From: Aestuarierythrobacter sp037968495
Lineage (GTDB): Bacteria > Pseudomonadota > Alphaproteobacteria > Sphingomonadales > Sphingomonadaceae
Length of the DNA: 64,000 nt
Assembly: GCA_037968495.1 (NCBI GenBank)
Contig: JBBKVP010000033.1
Location: 34,917-98,916, forward strand
Direction: 5' to 3'
Below are positions 27,631-37,070 of the stretch, one piece after another; position 1 is the first letter of the stretch, and each line of letters starts with the position of its first letter. The notes under the pieces are model-generated. The model worked only from the letters and a program-made list of their open reading frames with translations, did no database searches and had not been told where the DNA came from. The position numbers were made by a program, and so were the translations under genes.

Positions 27631-28629
27631 TCACTCAGCCGCTTGGCGAAATCCCGATGGCGGGGCGAGCGAGGCGGTCTCATTCGCCAACTTCCTTACC
27701 AAACCAGCCAGCAATTCAATGATCGCAGCAGCGTTGTCGTTCAGTTCCGCCCGCGATTCGCCCAGATAGCTGCTGCGGCAGACTTCCAGCTGCAAGGCAT
27801 GGATATTCTTACTTGGAGCGGCATGCCGGTCGAGAACATAGCCGCCAGCATAGGGCCGATTATGTGCGGCGCGCTCTTGTTGCGCCTCCAAATAGGTGAA
27901 TGCTGCCGCAGACAGGCTGCGCGCGCTTGAGGCACCAAAACGGTCACCGATAACGAAGTTTGGCACCGGACTGCCATAACGATCAGCCGAAAGCGGCGGC
28001 ATGGAATGCAGGTCAATCAAAAGCACGGCCCCCCACCGGGCGTGCAAGTCACCAAGCATTACGGACAGGCGGTCATGATAAGTCCGGTGGATTTGTTCGA
28101 TCCGGCTTTCCAGCTCGCTATTCTGCAAGGGGCTACGCCAGACTTCACCGGTCCCCGGCAACCTGCGAGGTATCAGCCCCAGACCAGTGCGGGCCCTCCG
28201 ACTTCCTCTTTCATGTCGAACGACGTCTGATGCGCCCTCAACCATCGTCCAATCTACATCGCCCTCAGCCCGGTTGAGATCGATCATCGCTCGCGGTGCA
28301 TCTGCGACCAAAAGGGCTGCGCCGGATTCCGCCGCCACACAGGCAGCAATCACGTCGATCAGGCGATCTTCTAGCTTTAGCCGTGAAGAATCAGGATCAC
28401 GCATGTCCGAAAGGACAGTAGATGGATAATTACGCCCGCCGTGCGGTGCCGCAATCAGAACCGGAATCGGCGATGGCTTGGGCATATTAAAGCGGAATGC
28501 CGGCGAACCAGCCTTGCCCGGCAAACTACCACCCTCTTGCAATGGCGAATCGCCCGCTGTGTCCTGAGTGGAACTCATTGCGTAAGTTACGCTCAACTGA
28601 GAAGCTGTGTCAAAACCGGTCATCGCCAT
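27631..28629 (-). CDS. N-formylglutamate amidohydrolase family protein
   Basis: The family pattern is clear: the IAAPHGGRNYP strand with a metal-binding His, DAPRAMIDLNRAEGDVDW, the IDLHSMPPL motif with Asp and His ligands, and a late LQLEVCRSSYL segment. Such zinc enzymes release formate or act on N-acyl amino acids in histidine breakdown. No other hut gene is nearby, so the substrate is uncertain. The first 45 or so residues precede the domain; Met3 at 28623 has better spacing from AGGA than Met1, and Met18 is possible. Divergent from cpdR. Confidence 0.87.
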   Translation of the reverse strand: MAMTGFDTASQLSVTYAMSSTQDTAGDSPLQEGGSLPGKAGSPAFRFNMPKPSPIPVLIAAPHGGRNYPSTVLSDMRDPDSSRLKLEDRLIDVIAACVAAESGAALLVADAPRAMIDLNRAEGDVDWTMVEGASDVVRHERGSRRARTGLGLIPRRLPGTGEVWRSPLQNSELESRIEQIHRTYHDRLSVMLGDLHARWGAVLLIDLHSMPPLSADRYGSPVPNFVIGDRFGASSARSLSAAAFTYLEAQQERAAHNRPYAGGYVLDRHAAPSKNIHALQLEVCRSSYLGESRAELNDNAAAIIELLAGLVRKLANETASLAPPSGFRQAAE

Positions 28630-28673
28630 TTCCTAGTGAGATTCTTAACCCGATTAGGTATAAGGGGCTCTGC

Positions 28674-29066
28674 ATGAGCAAACCGACAAACCGCCTGCGC
28701 ATCCTCCTTGCCGAAGACGAAGAGGCAATGCGTACCTATCTGGCCCGCGCGCTGGACAATGCCGGTTACGAGGTGGTTTCGGTCGATCGGGGCACTGCAG
28801 CGATTCCTTTGCTCACCGATCAGCATTTCGATCTGCTGCTGTCCGACATTGTAATGCCGGAAATGGACGGGATTGAACTCGCGCAGAAGTGCGCCGAGCT
28901 AAGCCCCCGGACAAAAGTGATGTTCATCACCGGATTTGCAGCGGTCACATTGAAGGCGAGCCGCGAGGCACCCGCCGCCAAGGTGCTCTCCAAGCCGTTC
29001 CACCTGAAAGACCTCGTGATCGAAGTCGAGCGGGTTTTTGCAGGCGAAGCAGCCGCCAGTCTTTAA
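28674..29066 (+). CDS. cpdR: single-domain response regulator CpdR
   Basis: A 130-residue receiver domain without an output domain. The acidic pocket (LAEDEE), the phospho-acceptor Asp58 in LLLSDIVMPEMDG, the Thr in FITGFAA and the Lys in LSKPFHLKDL are all present. In Caulobacter, unphosphorylated CpdR primes the ClpXP protease to destroy CtrA and other cell-cycle proteins, and it is phosphorylated through CckA-ChpT; cckA is also in this window. The start at MSKPTNRLR fits the receiver fold; the upstream open frame overlaps the divergent gene. Confidence 0.93.
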   Translation: MSKPTNRLRILLAEDEEAMRTYLARALDNAGYEVVSVDRGTAAIPLLTDQHFDLLLSDIVMPEMDGIELAQKCAELSPRTKVMFITGFAAVTLKASREAPAAKVLSKPFHLKDLVIEVERVFAGEAAASL

Positions 29067-29102
29067 GCACAGTCTTTAATAGCCACTTGCAACCTGAAAT
29101 TC

Positions 29103-29121
29103 GCGCGGCTACATGCCGCGC
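29103..29121 (+). other. GC-rich hairpin between cpdR and tRNA-Val
   Basis: GCGCGGC, loop TACAT, GCCGCGC: seven perfect pairs. There is no T-run after it, so it may slow transcription out of cpdR or act as an RNA end, but a true terminator is not shown. Confidence 0.4.
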
Positions 29122-29157
29122 CTGCCGTCCCTAATCGGGTGGTTTTGCCGAAAGTGT

Positions 29158-29232
29158 GGGCGTATAGCTCAGTGGTAGAGCACTGTGTTGACATCGCAGG
29201 GGCCGGGAGTTCAACTCTCTCTACGCCCACCA
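29158..29232 (+). tRNA. tRNA-Val (anticodon GAC)
   Basis: A full cloverleaf of 75 bases: acceptor GGGCGTA with TACGCCC, D stem GCTC/GAGC, anticodon stem CTGTG/CGCAG around loop TTGACAT (anticodon GAC), T stem GGGAG/CTCTC with one G-T pair around TTCAACT, and an encoded CCA end. It reads GUC and GUU valine codons. Confidence 0.97.
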
Positions 29233-29235
29233 TTC

Positions 29236-29270
29236 GGGATTTTGCTCCGCAAAACCCTCATTAGTTTTTT
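29236..29270 (+). terminator. terminator of tRNA-Val
   Basis: GGG-A-TTTTGC (29236-29245), loop TCC, GCAAAACCC (29249-29257) makes nine pairs with one bulged A. Six T follow at 29265-29270 after a short gap. The T-run is also the left end of the foldable element described next, so the two may overlap in function. Confidence 0.55.
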
Positions 29271-29517
29271 GTTTAGCCCCTCAGATGCCGGGTGTGAGCC
29301 ATTCGGCTCGCTTGGCTTCGCCGCATAAGCGGCGTCGAGCGTAGCACGCTGGCTGCCGCAACCAAGATTCTTGGTGCCTGATGGATGGCTTGGAGTGGAT
29401 CGGACCGAGACCAGCGGACCGCAAGGCCGACTTGCCGCCCGAGCTTATTCGAGGAAACCAAGCCCACGGATGTGGGCCCCCGGCGTTTGAGGGGTTCCGG
29501 AGGACCTAAACAAAAAC
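29264..29517 (+). ncRNA. candidate structured RNA or structured repeat element of about 250 bases
   Basis: The ends are complementary: GTTTTTTGTTTAG (29264-29276) pairs with CTAAACAAAAAC (29506-29517), and 29277-29292 pairs with 29479-29494 over 16 continuous positions. Two of these are G-U pairs that work only in a plus-strand RNA; on the minus strand they would be mismatches. Inside lie several small hairpins (GAGCC-ATTC-GGCTC, GCCGC-ATAA-GCGGC, CCAAG-ATT-CTTGG, GCCCAC-GGAT-GTGGGC). An open frame on the minus strand covers it but has no start signal or recognisable protein. It could be a stand-alone RNA, an icd leader or a mobile palindromic repeat. Confidence 0.5.
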
Positions 29518-29584
29518 CCCCACCTTGCGCCATGCCCCCCCTCTGCTAAAGCGCGAGCAACTCATTCAGCTACACAGGACGAAC

Positions 29585-30805
29585 ATGGCCAAGATCAAGG
29601 TGCAAAACCCCGTTGTTGAACTCGACGGCGATGAAATGACCCGCATTATATGGCAGTGGATCCGCGAGCGGCTAATCTTGCCTTATCTCGACATCGATCT
29701 GAAATATTACGATCTTTCAATTGAGAAGCGCGACGAGACGGATGACCAGATCACCGTCGATGCCGCCAATGCGATCAAGGAATATGGCGTGGGCGTAAAA
29801 TGTGCCACCATCACGCCTGACGAAGAGCGCGTCGAAGAATTCGGCCTGAAGAAGATGTGGCGTTCGCCTAACGGCACGATCCGTAACATCCTCGGCGGCG
29901 TAGTTTTCCGCGAGCCCATCGTCATCGACAATGTTCCGCGTCTGGTTCCAGGCTGGACCGACCCCATCGTGATTGGCCGCCACGCGTTTGGTGACCAGTA
30001 CCGCGCCACCGACACTCTCATCCCGGGCCCCGGCAAGCTGCGCCTCGTGTTTGAGGGCGAAGATGGCAAGAATATCGATCTCGATGTCTATGAATTCCAG
30101 TCGAGCGGCGTTGCGATGGCGATGTACAACCTCGACGATTCGATCCGCGACTTTGCTCGCGCTTCGATGAATTACGGCCTCGATCGCAAATGGCCCGTTT
30201 ACCTCTCGACCAAGAATACGATCATGAAAGCCTATGATGGCCGCTTCAAAGATTTGTTCGAACATATTTACGAGACGGAATTCAAGGCCAAGTTCGAAGA
30301 AGCCAAGATCACCTACGAACACCGCCTGATCGACGATATGGTCGCATCCGCTCTCAAGTGGAACGGCAAGTTTGTTTGGGCTTGTAAGAACTATGATGGC
30401 GACGTTCAGTCGGACACGGTCGCGCAGGGCTTTGGCTCGCTAGGCCTCATGACGTCAGTATTGATGACCCCGTCAGGCGATACCGTCGAAGCAGAAGCTG
30501 CGCACGGCACAGTTACGCGCCACTACCGCCAGCACCAGCAGGGCAAAGCGACCAGCACGAACCCGATTGCATCGATCTTCGCCTGGACGCGCGGTCTGAT
30601 GTATCGCGGCAAGTACGACAACACACCTGACGTGGTGAAGTTCGCCGAAACGCTCGAGCGCGTCTGCATCCAGACCGTCGAAAAGGGTAACATGACCAAG
30701 GATCTCGCCTTGCTCATCGGCCCCAGCCAGAGCTGGATGACCACCGAACAGTTCTTTGAAGCCATCGTGAACGGCCTCGAAGAGGAAATGCAGGCTTGGG
30801 CCTAA
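29585..30805 (+). CDS. icd: NADP-dependent isocitrate dehydrogenase
   Basis: Icd turns isocitrate into 2-oxoglutarate with NADPH production. The 406-residue protein starts at MAKIKVQNPVVELDGDEMTR, with AGGA upstream, and belongs to the eukaryotic-like homodimeric class, as is usual in alphaproteobacteria. SPNGTIRNILGG holds the isocitrate-binding Ser, Asn and Arg, and the C-terminal half has the AHGTVTRHYR coenzyme segment. A strong terminator follows its stop. Confidence 0.97.
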   Translation: MAKIKVQNPVVELDGDEMTRIIWQWIRERLILPYLDIDLKYYDLSIEKRDETDDQITVDAANAIKEYGVGVKCATITPDEERVEEFGLKKMWRSPNGTIRNILGGVVFREPIVIDNVPRLVPGWTDPIVIGRHAFGDQYRATDTLIPGPGKLRLVFEGEDGKNIDLDVYEFQSSGVAMAMYNLDDSIRDFARASMNYGLDRKWPVYLSTKNTIMKAYDGRFKDLFEHIYETEFKAKFEEAKITYEHRLIDDMVASALKWNGKFVWACKNYDGDVQSDTVAQGFGSLGLMTSVLMTPSGDTVEAEAAHGTVTRHYRQHQQGKATSTNPIASIFAWTRGLMYRGKYDNTPDVVKFAETLERVCIQTVEKGNMTKDLALLIGPSQSWMTTEQFFEAIVNGLEEEMQAWA

Positions 30806-30830
30806 CCGCCCGATTTCCTAACGGCATTCG

Positions 30831-30868
30831 GGCCGGTCGCGGCTACTGCTGCGGCCGGCCTTGTCTTT
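30831..30868 (+). terminator. intrinsic terminator after icd
   Basis: GGCCGGTCGC (30831-30840) pairs with GCGGCCGGCC (30851-30860) over ten positions with one T-G pair, followed by TTGTCTTTT. It ends icd transcription and separates it from the next gene. Confidence 0.82.
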
Positions 30869-30890
30869 TAATTCTCGTAGAAAGTCACTG

Positions 30891-32528
30891 ATGCCCGAAG
30901 CTAAACCCAAAGCCCGCCTAGAAGTCCGGCAAGCGGCGCTGGATGATGTGCGCGCGATCGCTGATCTGGTGCGCCGCGCTTATGCTGACTTGCCGGCTTA
31001 CACGCACGGCGAAATTCGTGGGCAGATCAATAACTTCCCCGATGGCTGCTTTGTCGCCAAGATGGATGGCAAGCTGGTCGGCTATTGCGCCTCCATGCGG
31101 CTAAGCGGGAATACCGCGTTAAAGCCGCACACTTGGGATGAAATTACCGGCAATGGCTTTGGGTCGCGGCATCTGGCTACGGGCGAGTGGCTCTACGGCT
31201 ATGAAATGTGCGTTGATCCCAAAATGCGCGGCACACGCATCGGGCGGCGCCTGTATGAAGAGCGGCGCGCGCTGGCTGAACAGCTAGAGCTGTCCGGGAT
31301 CGTATTTGGCGGACGGATGCCGAACCTGTCGCGTTCATGGCGCAAGGTTGAGGGGCCTGAGGATTACCTGGAGCAGGTCAAAGACAGCAAGATCCACGAT
31401 CCTGTCCTGCGCTTCCAGCTTGCCAATGGCTTCGAACCGATTGGCATCCTCAAAAACTACTTGCCCGAGGACAAGAAATCGAAGGCTTATGCCGTCCATA
31501 TGTTGTGGCGGAACCCTTACGTTGATCACAACGAGCCGAAGAAGCACCGCATTCCGCGCGGCGTGGAAAGCGTGCGGATCGCGACCTGTCAGCTGCAAGC
31601 CCGCTCGGTTAAAAACTATGACGAGTTCATGAGTCAAGTCGAGTATTTCGTCGATGTTGCAGCAGATTACGAGGCAGACTTTATAGTCTTTCCGGAGCTC
31701 TTCACCCTAATGCTCCTGAGCTTTGAGGACAAAGAGCTGACCCCGATGGAAGCTATTGACACACTGTCGAAATATACGCCCCGTATCCGTCAGACGCTCA
31801 GCGACATGGCTCTGAAGTATAACATCAACATCATCGGCGGATCGCACCCCACCCGCATGGATGATGGTGACATCCACAATGTCGCCTATGTCTGCCTGCG
31901 CGATGGCTCAATCTACAGCCAGGAGAAGATCCACCCCACCCCGAACGAGGCCTATTGGTGGAACATCAAGGGCGGCGATTCCATCGACGCCATTCCGACC
32001 GATTGTGGCCCCATTGGCGTGCTCATTTGCTATGACAGCGAATTTCCCGAACTCGCCCGCCGCCTGGTGGACGAAGGCGCGCGGATCATCTTCGTACCGT
32101 TCTGCACCGACAGCCGCCAAGGATACATGCGCGTGCGCTACTGCGCTCAGGCCCGGGCAATCGAGAACCAATGTTTCGTGGTGATGAGCGGCAACGTCGG
32201 CAATCTGCCCAACGTCGGCAATATGGACATCCAATACGCCCAGAGTTGCATACTTACGCCCTGCGACTTCCCTTTCGCCCGAGACGGTATCGCGGCAGAA
32301 GCGAGCGAGAATGTCGAGACGCTTACCATCAGCGACGTAAACCTCGCCGATCTAAGCTGGGCGCGCGCCGAAGGCACGGTCCAGAACCTCGCCGACCGCC
32401 GCTTCGACCTTTACCGGATCGAATGGGACAAGCGCGTTGGAAACATCTCGGATCAACCCCGCATTGGCGAAACGCAGGAAAGCGCAGCGACCGCCCCAAC
32501 CGGCCCGCACACAGCAGGCGGTGGATAG
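30891..32528 (+). CDS. GNAT acetyltransferase - carbon-nitrogen hydrolase fusion protein
   Basis: A 545-residue two-domain protein. Residues about 8-205 form a GNAT N-acetyltransferase domain with the acetyl-CoA loop MRGTRIGRRLYEER. Residues about 225-515 form a nitrilase-superfamily amidase with the full Glu-Lys-Cys triad: FPEL, EKIHPTPNE and LICYDSEFPE. This domain pair recurs in bacteria but has no settled function; linking an acyl transferase to an amidase suggests acyl-amide turnover. The start at MPEAKPK is chosen over an upstream in-frame codon that lies within the icd terminator. Confidence 0.88.
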   Translation: MPEAKPKARLEVRQAALDDVRAIADLVRRAYADLPAYTHGEIRGQINNFPDGCFVAKMDGKLVGYCASMRLSGNTALKPHTWDEITGNGFGSRHLATGEWLYGYEMCVDPKMRGTRIGRRLYEERRALAEQLELSGIVFGGRMPNLSRSWRKVEGPEDYLEQVKDSKIHDPVLRFQLANGFEPIGILKNYLPEDKKSKAYAVHMLWRNPYVDHNEPKKHRIPRGVESVRIATCQLQARSVKNYDEFMSQVEYFVDVAADYEADFIVFPELFTLMLLSFEDKELTPMEAIDTLSKYTPRIRQTLSDMALKYNINIIGGSHPTRMDDGDIHNVAYVCLRDGSIYSQEKIHPTPNEAYWWNIKGGDSIDAIPTDCGPIGVLICYDSEFPELARRLVDEGARIIFVPFCTDSRQGYMRVRYCAQARAIENQCFVVMSGNVGNLPNVGNMDIQYAQSCILTPCDFPFARDGIAAEASENVETLTISDVNLADLSWARAEGTVQNLADRRFDLYRIEWDKRVGNISDQPRIGETQESAATAPTGPHTAGGG

Positions 32529-32589
32529 GCGCACAATTAGGTCCATTGGGCGCGTGACATAGGCGGCGAGCCTGCCATAGAGTAAGAAT

Positions 32590-34353
32590 ATGGCAGGCGA
32601 AATTTCACTATCCCCGGCATTGTCCGATGCACTGGTGATTCTCGGTTCCGCTGGGATCATTATTCCGGTGTTCGCGCGTCTGCGGATTACGCCGGTAATC
32701 GGGTTCATTCTGATCGGCCTGCTGGTTGGCCCATACGGCCTCGGCAGCTGGGTGTATGAATATCCCTGGCTGACTCATGTGACCATTTCTGACCCGGAGG
32801 GTTTGGAGCCCTTTGCCGAGTTCGGGATCATCCTTCTGCTCTTCACAATCGGTCTAGAGCTATCGTTCAACCGATTGTGGAAGCTTAGAAAAATGGTCTT
32901 CGGCCTGGGTGCGTTGGAACTACTGATTAGCGCCACTCTGCTGATGATCGCATTGTCGATGATGGGGCAATATTGGACCGGCGCACTTGGTCTCGGCCTT
33001 GCCCTCGCCCTGTCTTCTACCGCGCTTGTTCTTCATATAACCGGCACTCAGTCGCCCGTTGGCCGCGCGGCGCTTTCTATGTTGCTGTTCGAAGATATCG
33101 CCATCGTGCCGATCATCTTCCTGCTCGGCGCTATGGCGCCCTTTGCCGAAACAGGCGGATGGGCCGGAGTTTGGGACGCCCTGTGGCAAGGTGCATTGAT
33201 GATTGCGCTGCTGTTGATCGTGGGCCGCTTCGCACTACCCCGCCTGTTCGCGCAAGCTGCACGGACGAAAAGCCCCGAACTTTTCCTCGCCGCCAGCCTG
33301 CTGGTCGTGATCGGAGCAAGCCTCGCAACAGCCGCTGTTGGCCTATCACCTATCGTTGGCGCGCTGATCGCTGGACTATTGATCGCCGAAACTGAATATC
33401 ATGGTGAAGTCGAAGGCATCACTGCACCCTTTAAGGGCCTCGCGCTGGGTGTGTTCCTGATCACGGTCGGTATGAGCATCGACATCACCACCATCTGGGC
33501 GAATTTCTGGACGATCCTGCTTGCGGTCGTCGGGGTGCTCACGCTGAAGGCTGTTGTGACGGGACTGCTCCTTCGCACAATGGGCGCACGGCGCGGCACA
33601 GCGACAGAGGCGGGCATTTTGATGGCCAGCCCATCCGAGACCACCCTGATCGTTCTGGCCGCCGCAAGCTCCGCTCTGCTCATTCAGCCTGGCACTGCGC
33701 AATTCTGGCAAATTGTCACTGCCATCGGGCTCACCATCACGCCGCTGCTCGCGCGCCTCGGACGAGTCATCGCGCGGCGTATCGAGCCAATTCCCGAACT
33801 GCCGACCGACTATAGCGGCGAACCGCGCGCGATTATTATCGGCTTTGGCCGCGTAGGCCGTTTGATCGCCGACATGCTGGACAAACATGACAAACCGTAT
33901 GTGGCCATCGACTCTGACGCGGATATCATCGAACGCGCCAAGCGGGACGGATACCGCGCGACATACGGCAATGCCGCTCGCAGCGATGTGCTGGACAAGC
34001 TTGGAATCGACAATTCACCCGCTGTGATCATGACAATGGACGAACCGGTTCTGGCGCAGCGTATGACCCGCAAGCTGCGTCTCGCCCATCCCGATCTGCC
34101 GATCATCGTGCGCGCTCGCGATCCCGAAGCTGCAGGCGGGCTCTACAAGGCTGGCGCAAGCCACGCCGTGCCTGAGACGCTTGAAAGCTCGTTGCAGCTA
34201 TCCGAAGCCGTGCTTGTAGATATGGGCGTAGCAATGGGCCCCGTGATCGCATCGATTCACGAAAAGCGCGACGAGTACCGTCTCCAAATTCAAGAGGGCG
34301 GCGATTTGGATCACAAGCCAAAACTGCGCAGCGCCACCACGACTGCTACTTAG
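32590..34353 (+). CDS. CPA2-family cation:proton antiporter with TrkA-N domain (KefB/KefC-like)
   Basis: A 587-residue protein. The first 390 residues form 12-13 membrane segments of the Na+/H+ exchanger fold, with the paired helix motif around ALSSTALVLHI and the ion-site region LFEDIAIVPI. A cytoplasmic Rossmann (TrkA-N) domain starts at about residue 412 with GFGRVGR and an acidic end to the second strand (AIDSD). Kef-type proteins expel K+ in exchange for H+, often under glutathione-adduct control. No KefF/KefG ancillary gene is nearby. Its TAG overlaps the alaS stop (TTAG). Confidence 0.9.
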   Translation: MAGEISLSPALSDALVILGSAGIIIPVFARLRITPVIGFILIGLLVGPYGLGSWVYEYPWLTHVTISDPEGLEPFAEFGIILLLFTIGLELSFNRLWKLRKMVFGLGALELLISATLLMIALSMMGQYWTGALGLGLALALSSTALVLHITGTQSPVGRAALSMLLFEDIAIVPIIFLLGAMAPFAETGGWAGVWDALWQGALMIALLLIVGRFALPRLFAQAARTKSPELFLAASLLVVIGASLATAAVGLSPIVGALIAGLLIAETEYHGEVEGITAPFKGLALGVFLITVGMSIDITTIWANFWTILLAVVGVLTLKAVVTGLLLRTMGARRGTATEAGILMASPSETTLIVLAAASSALLIQPGTAQFWQIVTAIGLTITPLLARLGRVIARRIEPIPELPTDYSGEPRAIIIGFGRVGRLIADMLDKHDKPYVAIDSDADIIERAKRDGYRATYGNAARSDVLDKLGIDNSPAVIMTMDEPVLAQRMTRKLRLAHPDLPIIVRARDPEAAGGLYKAGASHAVPETLESSLQLSEAVLVDMGVAMGPVIASIHEKRDEYRLQIQEGGDLDHKPKLRSATTTAT

Positions 34354-37004
34354 CCCTCAATCAACGCCTTCACAGCGTCGAGTGCTTCATTGGCCTTCGA
34401 TCCATCCGGCCCGCCGCCTTGCGCCATATCGGGCCTGCCGCCGCCGCCCTTTCCGCCCAATGCCTCTACACCAGCGCGAACCAGCTCGGTTGCATCGAAG
34501 CGGTCGGTCAGGTCAGCTGTGACTGCCGCCGCAAAGGCTGCCCGGCCATCATTGACGGCGACGATTGCTGCGATGCCCGAACCCATGCGGCCTTTCGCTT
34601 CGTCCAGCAACGGGCGCAGTTCCTTGGGGTTCAGGCCTTCAACGACCTGCCCGCTGAACGCCACGCCGCCGATATCCTCAACGACCGCAGCGCCGCCGCT
34701 AGAAGCTCCGCCGCCAAGGGCTAGAGCTCTTTGCGCATCGGCGAGCTCTTTTTCCATACGCTTGCGCTCGTCGATCAGTGCAGCAACCCGCGCTTCGACC
34801 TCGTCCGGCGCTGTTTTTAGCGAGCTCGCGACATTCTTCAGCGCTTCCTCGCGGCCAACAAGCCATTGGCGTGCAGCCTCGCCTGTTAGCGCTTCGATAC
34901 GGCGGACGCCTGACGACACAGCACCTTCGGAAATGACTCGGAACACGCCGATATCACCCATCGCATTCACATGCGTGCCGCCGCATAGCTCGACCGAGTA
35001 ATTGAGACCCTTGTCGCCCACGCGGCCCATCGAGAGAACGCGCACTTCATCGCCGTACTTCTCTCCGAACAGAGCGAGCGCGCCCGCTTCGACAGCATCA
35101 TCGGGGCTCATCAAACGCGTGCTAACCGGATCATTGGCGCGAATTTCGACGTTCACATCCGTTTCGATGTGCGTAATTTCCGCCGGTGTAAGCGGCTTGG
35201 GATGTGAAAAGTCAAAGCGCAGCCGATCCTCTGCGACCAGCGATCCCTTTTGCGTGACATGACCACCCAATCGGCCCCTTAAAGCAGCATGCAGCAGATG
35301 CGTGGCGGAATGATTGGCCCGAATTGCATCGCGCCGCTCGGCATCGACTCTCAGATGGACGGTATCCCCAACCGAGATACTGCCCGCGTCAACCTTGCCC
35401 TGGTGTGCATGTAAGCGGCCAAGCGGCTTAGACGTGCCGGTAACCGTCAGCGCCAATCGCTTGTCGCCTGTAATCGTGCCGGCATCACCGGTTTGTCCGC
35501 CGCTTTCGCCGTAAAACGGAGTCTGGTTGGTCAGTACGATCAATTCGGTGCCTGCGTCGGCGCGGTCAACTTCTTTGCCGTCAACCAGCAGAGCAACGAC
35601 ACGGCCGTCGCCTTCTGTCGAGCTATATCCTGTGAATTCGGTAGCGCCTTCGCGCTCGGCAATGTCGAACCACTTCTCACCGTCGGCAGTCTGACCGGAG
35701 CCTTTCCAAGCGGCGCGCGCAGCCTTCTTCTGTTCGGACATGGCTGCATCGAAGCCGTCACGGTCAACTGTTATGCCGTCGGCTCGAAGAGCGTCTTCGG
35801 TCAAATCGTAGGGAAAACCGAATGTGTCATAGAGCTTGAAGGCAGTTTCGCCGGGGAGTTCATCGCCTTCGCACAAGCCTTCGGTTGCCTGATCGAGCAG
35901 CTTCAAGCCTTTGTCGAGCGTCTGTCGGAAGCGCATTTCTTCGCGTTCCAACACGTCTTCGATCAGGTCCTGACCGCGTGAAAGTTCCGGGAATGCCTGC
36001 CCCATTTCCTCAACCAGCGAAGGCACAAGGCGATGCATCAGCGGGTCGCTTGCGCCCAGCAGGTGAGCATGACGCATCGCCCGGCGCATAATTCGGCGAA
36101 GGACATAGCCGCGCCCTTCGTTGGATGGCAGGACACCGTCAGCGAGCAGAAAACTGGTCGACCGTAGATGATCGGCAATCACGCGGTGACTAGCAAGTTG
36201 GTCGCCTTCCGCCTTGGTTCCGGTCAGAGATTGCGACGCTTCTATCAGGGCTTTGAAAGTATCCGTGTCGTAATTGTTGTGCACGCCCTGCATGACAGCC
36301 GCTACGCGCTCCAGACCCATGCCCGTATCAATCGATGGCTTGGGCAGCGGACGCCGCTCACCTTCCGCATTCTGGTCAAATTGCATGAAAACGAGGTTCC
36401 ATATCTCGACAAAACGGTCGCCATCTTCATCAGGCGATCCGGGAGGTCCGCCTTCGATGTGGTCGCCGTGATCGTAGAAGATTTCACTGCAAGGACCGCA
36501 TGGGCCAGTGTCGCCCATCGACCAGAAATTGTCCGCGGTGGCGATGCGGATGATGCGATCATCAGGCAGGCCTGCAACGCGCTGCCATAATGCAAATGCC
36601 TCATCATCATCGTGATAAACGGTCGCAGTCAGACGTGCGGGATCGAGGCCCCACTCTTTTGTCAGCAGTGTCCAGGCATGCTCGATCGCATCGGCTTTGA
36701 AATAGTCGCCGAAGGAGAAATTGCCGAGCATTTCGAAGAAAGTGTGGTGGCGCGCGGTATATCCGACATTGTCGAGATCATTGTGCTTGCCCCCGGCCCG
36801 AACGCATTTTTGCGAGCTGGTCGCGCGAGGCGCTGGCGGTGTTTCAAGGCCCGTAAACACGTTCTTGAACGGGACCATGCCCGCATTGACGAACATGAGC
36901 GTGGGGTCATTATACGGGACAAGCGGCGCGCTCGGTTCTTCCACGTGGCCATTGACAGCGAAATAGTCGAGGAAAGAGCGGCGAATTTCATTGGTCGATT
37001 GCAT
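34350..37004 (-). CDS. alaS: alanine--tRNA ligase
   Basis: An 884-residue class II synthetase with the usual order: aminoacylation domain from the N-terminus (NEIRRSFLDYF, FVNAGMVPFKN), tRNA-recognition domain, the editing domain with HSATHLLHAAL and CGGTHV zinc/editing motifs, and the C-Ala domain ending in the glycine-rich GGGGRPDMAQGGG. It charges tRNA-Ala and clears mischarged Ser and Gly. The gene is separate from recA by one methyltransferase gene on the same strand. It converges on the antiporter gene with a four-base overlap. Confidence 0.98.
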   Translation of the reverse strand: MQSTNEIRRSFLDYFAVNGHVEEPSAPLVPYNDPTLMFVNAGMVPFKNVFTGLETPPAPRATSSQKCVRAGGKHNDLDNVGYTARHHTFFEMLGNFSFGDYFKADAIEHAWTLLTKEWGLDPARLTATVYHDDDEAFALWQRVAGLPDDRIIRIATADNFWSMGDTGPCGPCSEIFYDHGDHIEGGPPGSPDEDGDRFVEIWNLVFMQFDQNAEGERRPLPKPSIDTGMGLERVAAVMQGVHNNYDTDTFKALIEASQSLTGTKAEGDQLASHRVIADHLRSTSFLLADGVLPSNEGRGYVLRRIMRRAMRHAHLLGASDPLMHRLVPSLVEEMGQAFPELSRGQDLIEDVLEREEMRFRQTLDKGLKLLDQATEGLCEGDELPGETAFKLYDTFGFPYDLTEDALRADGITVDRDGFDAAMSEQKKAARAAWKGSGQTADGEKWFDIAEREGATEFTGYSSTEGDGRVVALLVDGKEVDRADAGTELIVLTNQTPFYGESGGQTGDAGTITGDKRLALTVTGTSKPLGRLHAHQGKVDAGSISVGDTVHLRVDAERRDAIRANHSATHLLHAALRGRLGGHVTQKGSLVAEDRLRFDFSHPKPLTPAEITHIETDVNVEIRANDPVSTRLMSPDDAVEAGALALFGEKYGDEVRVLSMGRVGDKGLNYSVELCGGTHVNAMGDIGVFRVISEGAVSSGVRRIEALTGEAARQWLVGREEALKNVASSLKTAPDEVEARVAALIDERKRMEKELADAQRALALGGGASSGGAAVVEDIGGVAFSGQVVEGLNPKELRPLLDEAKGRMGSGIAAIVAVNDGRAAFAAAVTADLTDRFDATELVRAGVEALGGKGGGGRPDMAQGGGPDGSKANEALDAVKALIEG

Positions 37005-37070
37005 GGGCGGGACTTAAGCATCGGCGCAAATGCTGACAAGCACTCAATGCGTCCTTTTGTTTTGGAAGGG

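Noticed and set aside
28640..28673. CtrA binding site upstream of cpdR
   Set aside because: TTAACCCGATTAG resembles TTAA-N7-TTAA but the spacing and second half-site do not match.
29273..29533. 86-codon frame on the minus strand over the structured element
   Set aside because: No ribosome site, no recognised family, and the pairing pattern with strand-specific G-U pairs explains the sequence better as RNA.
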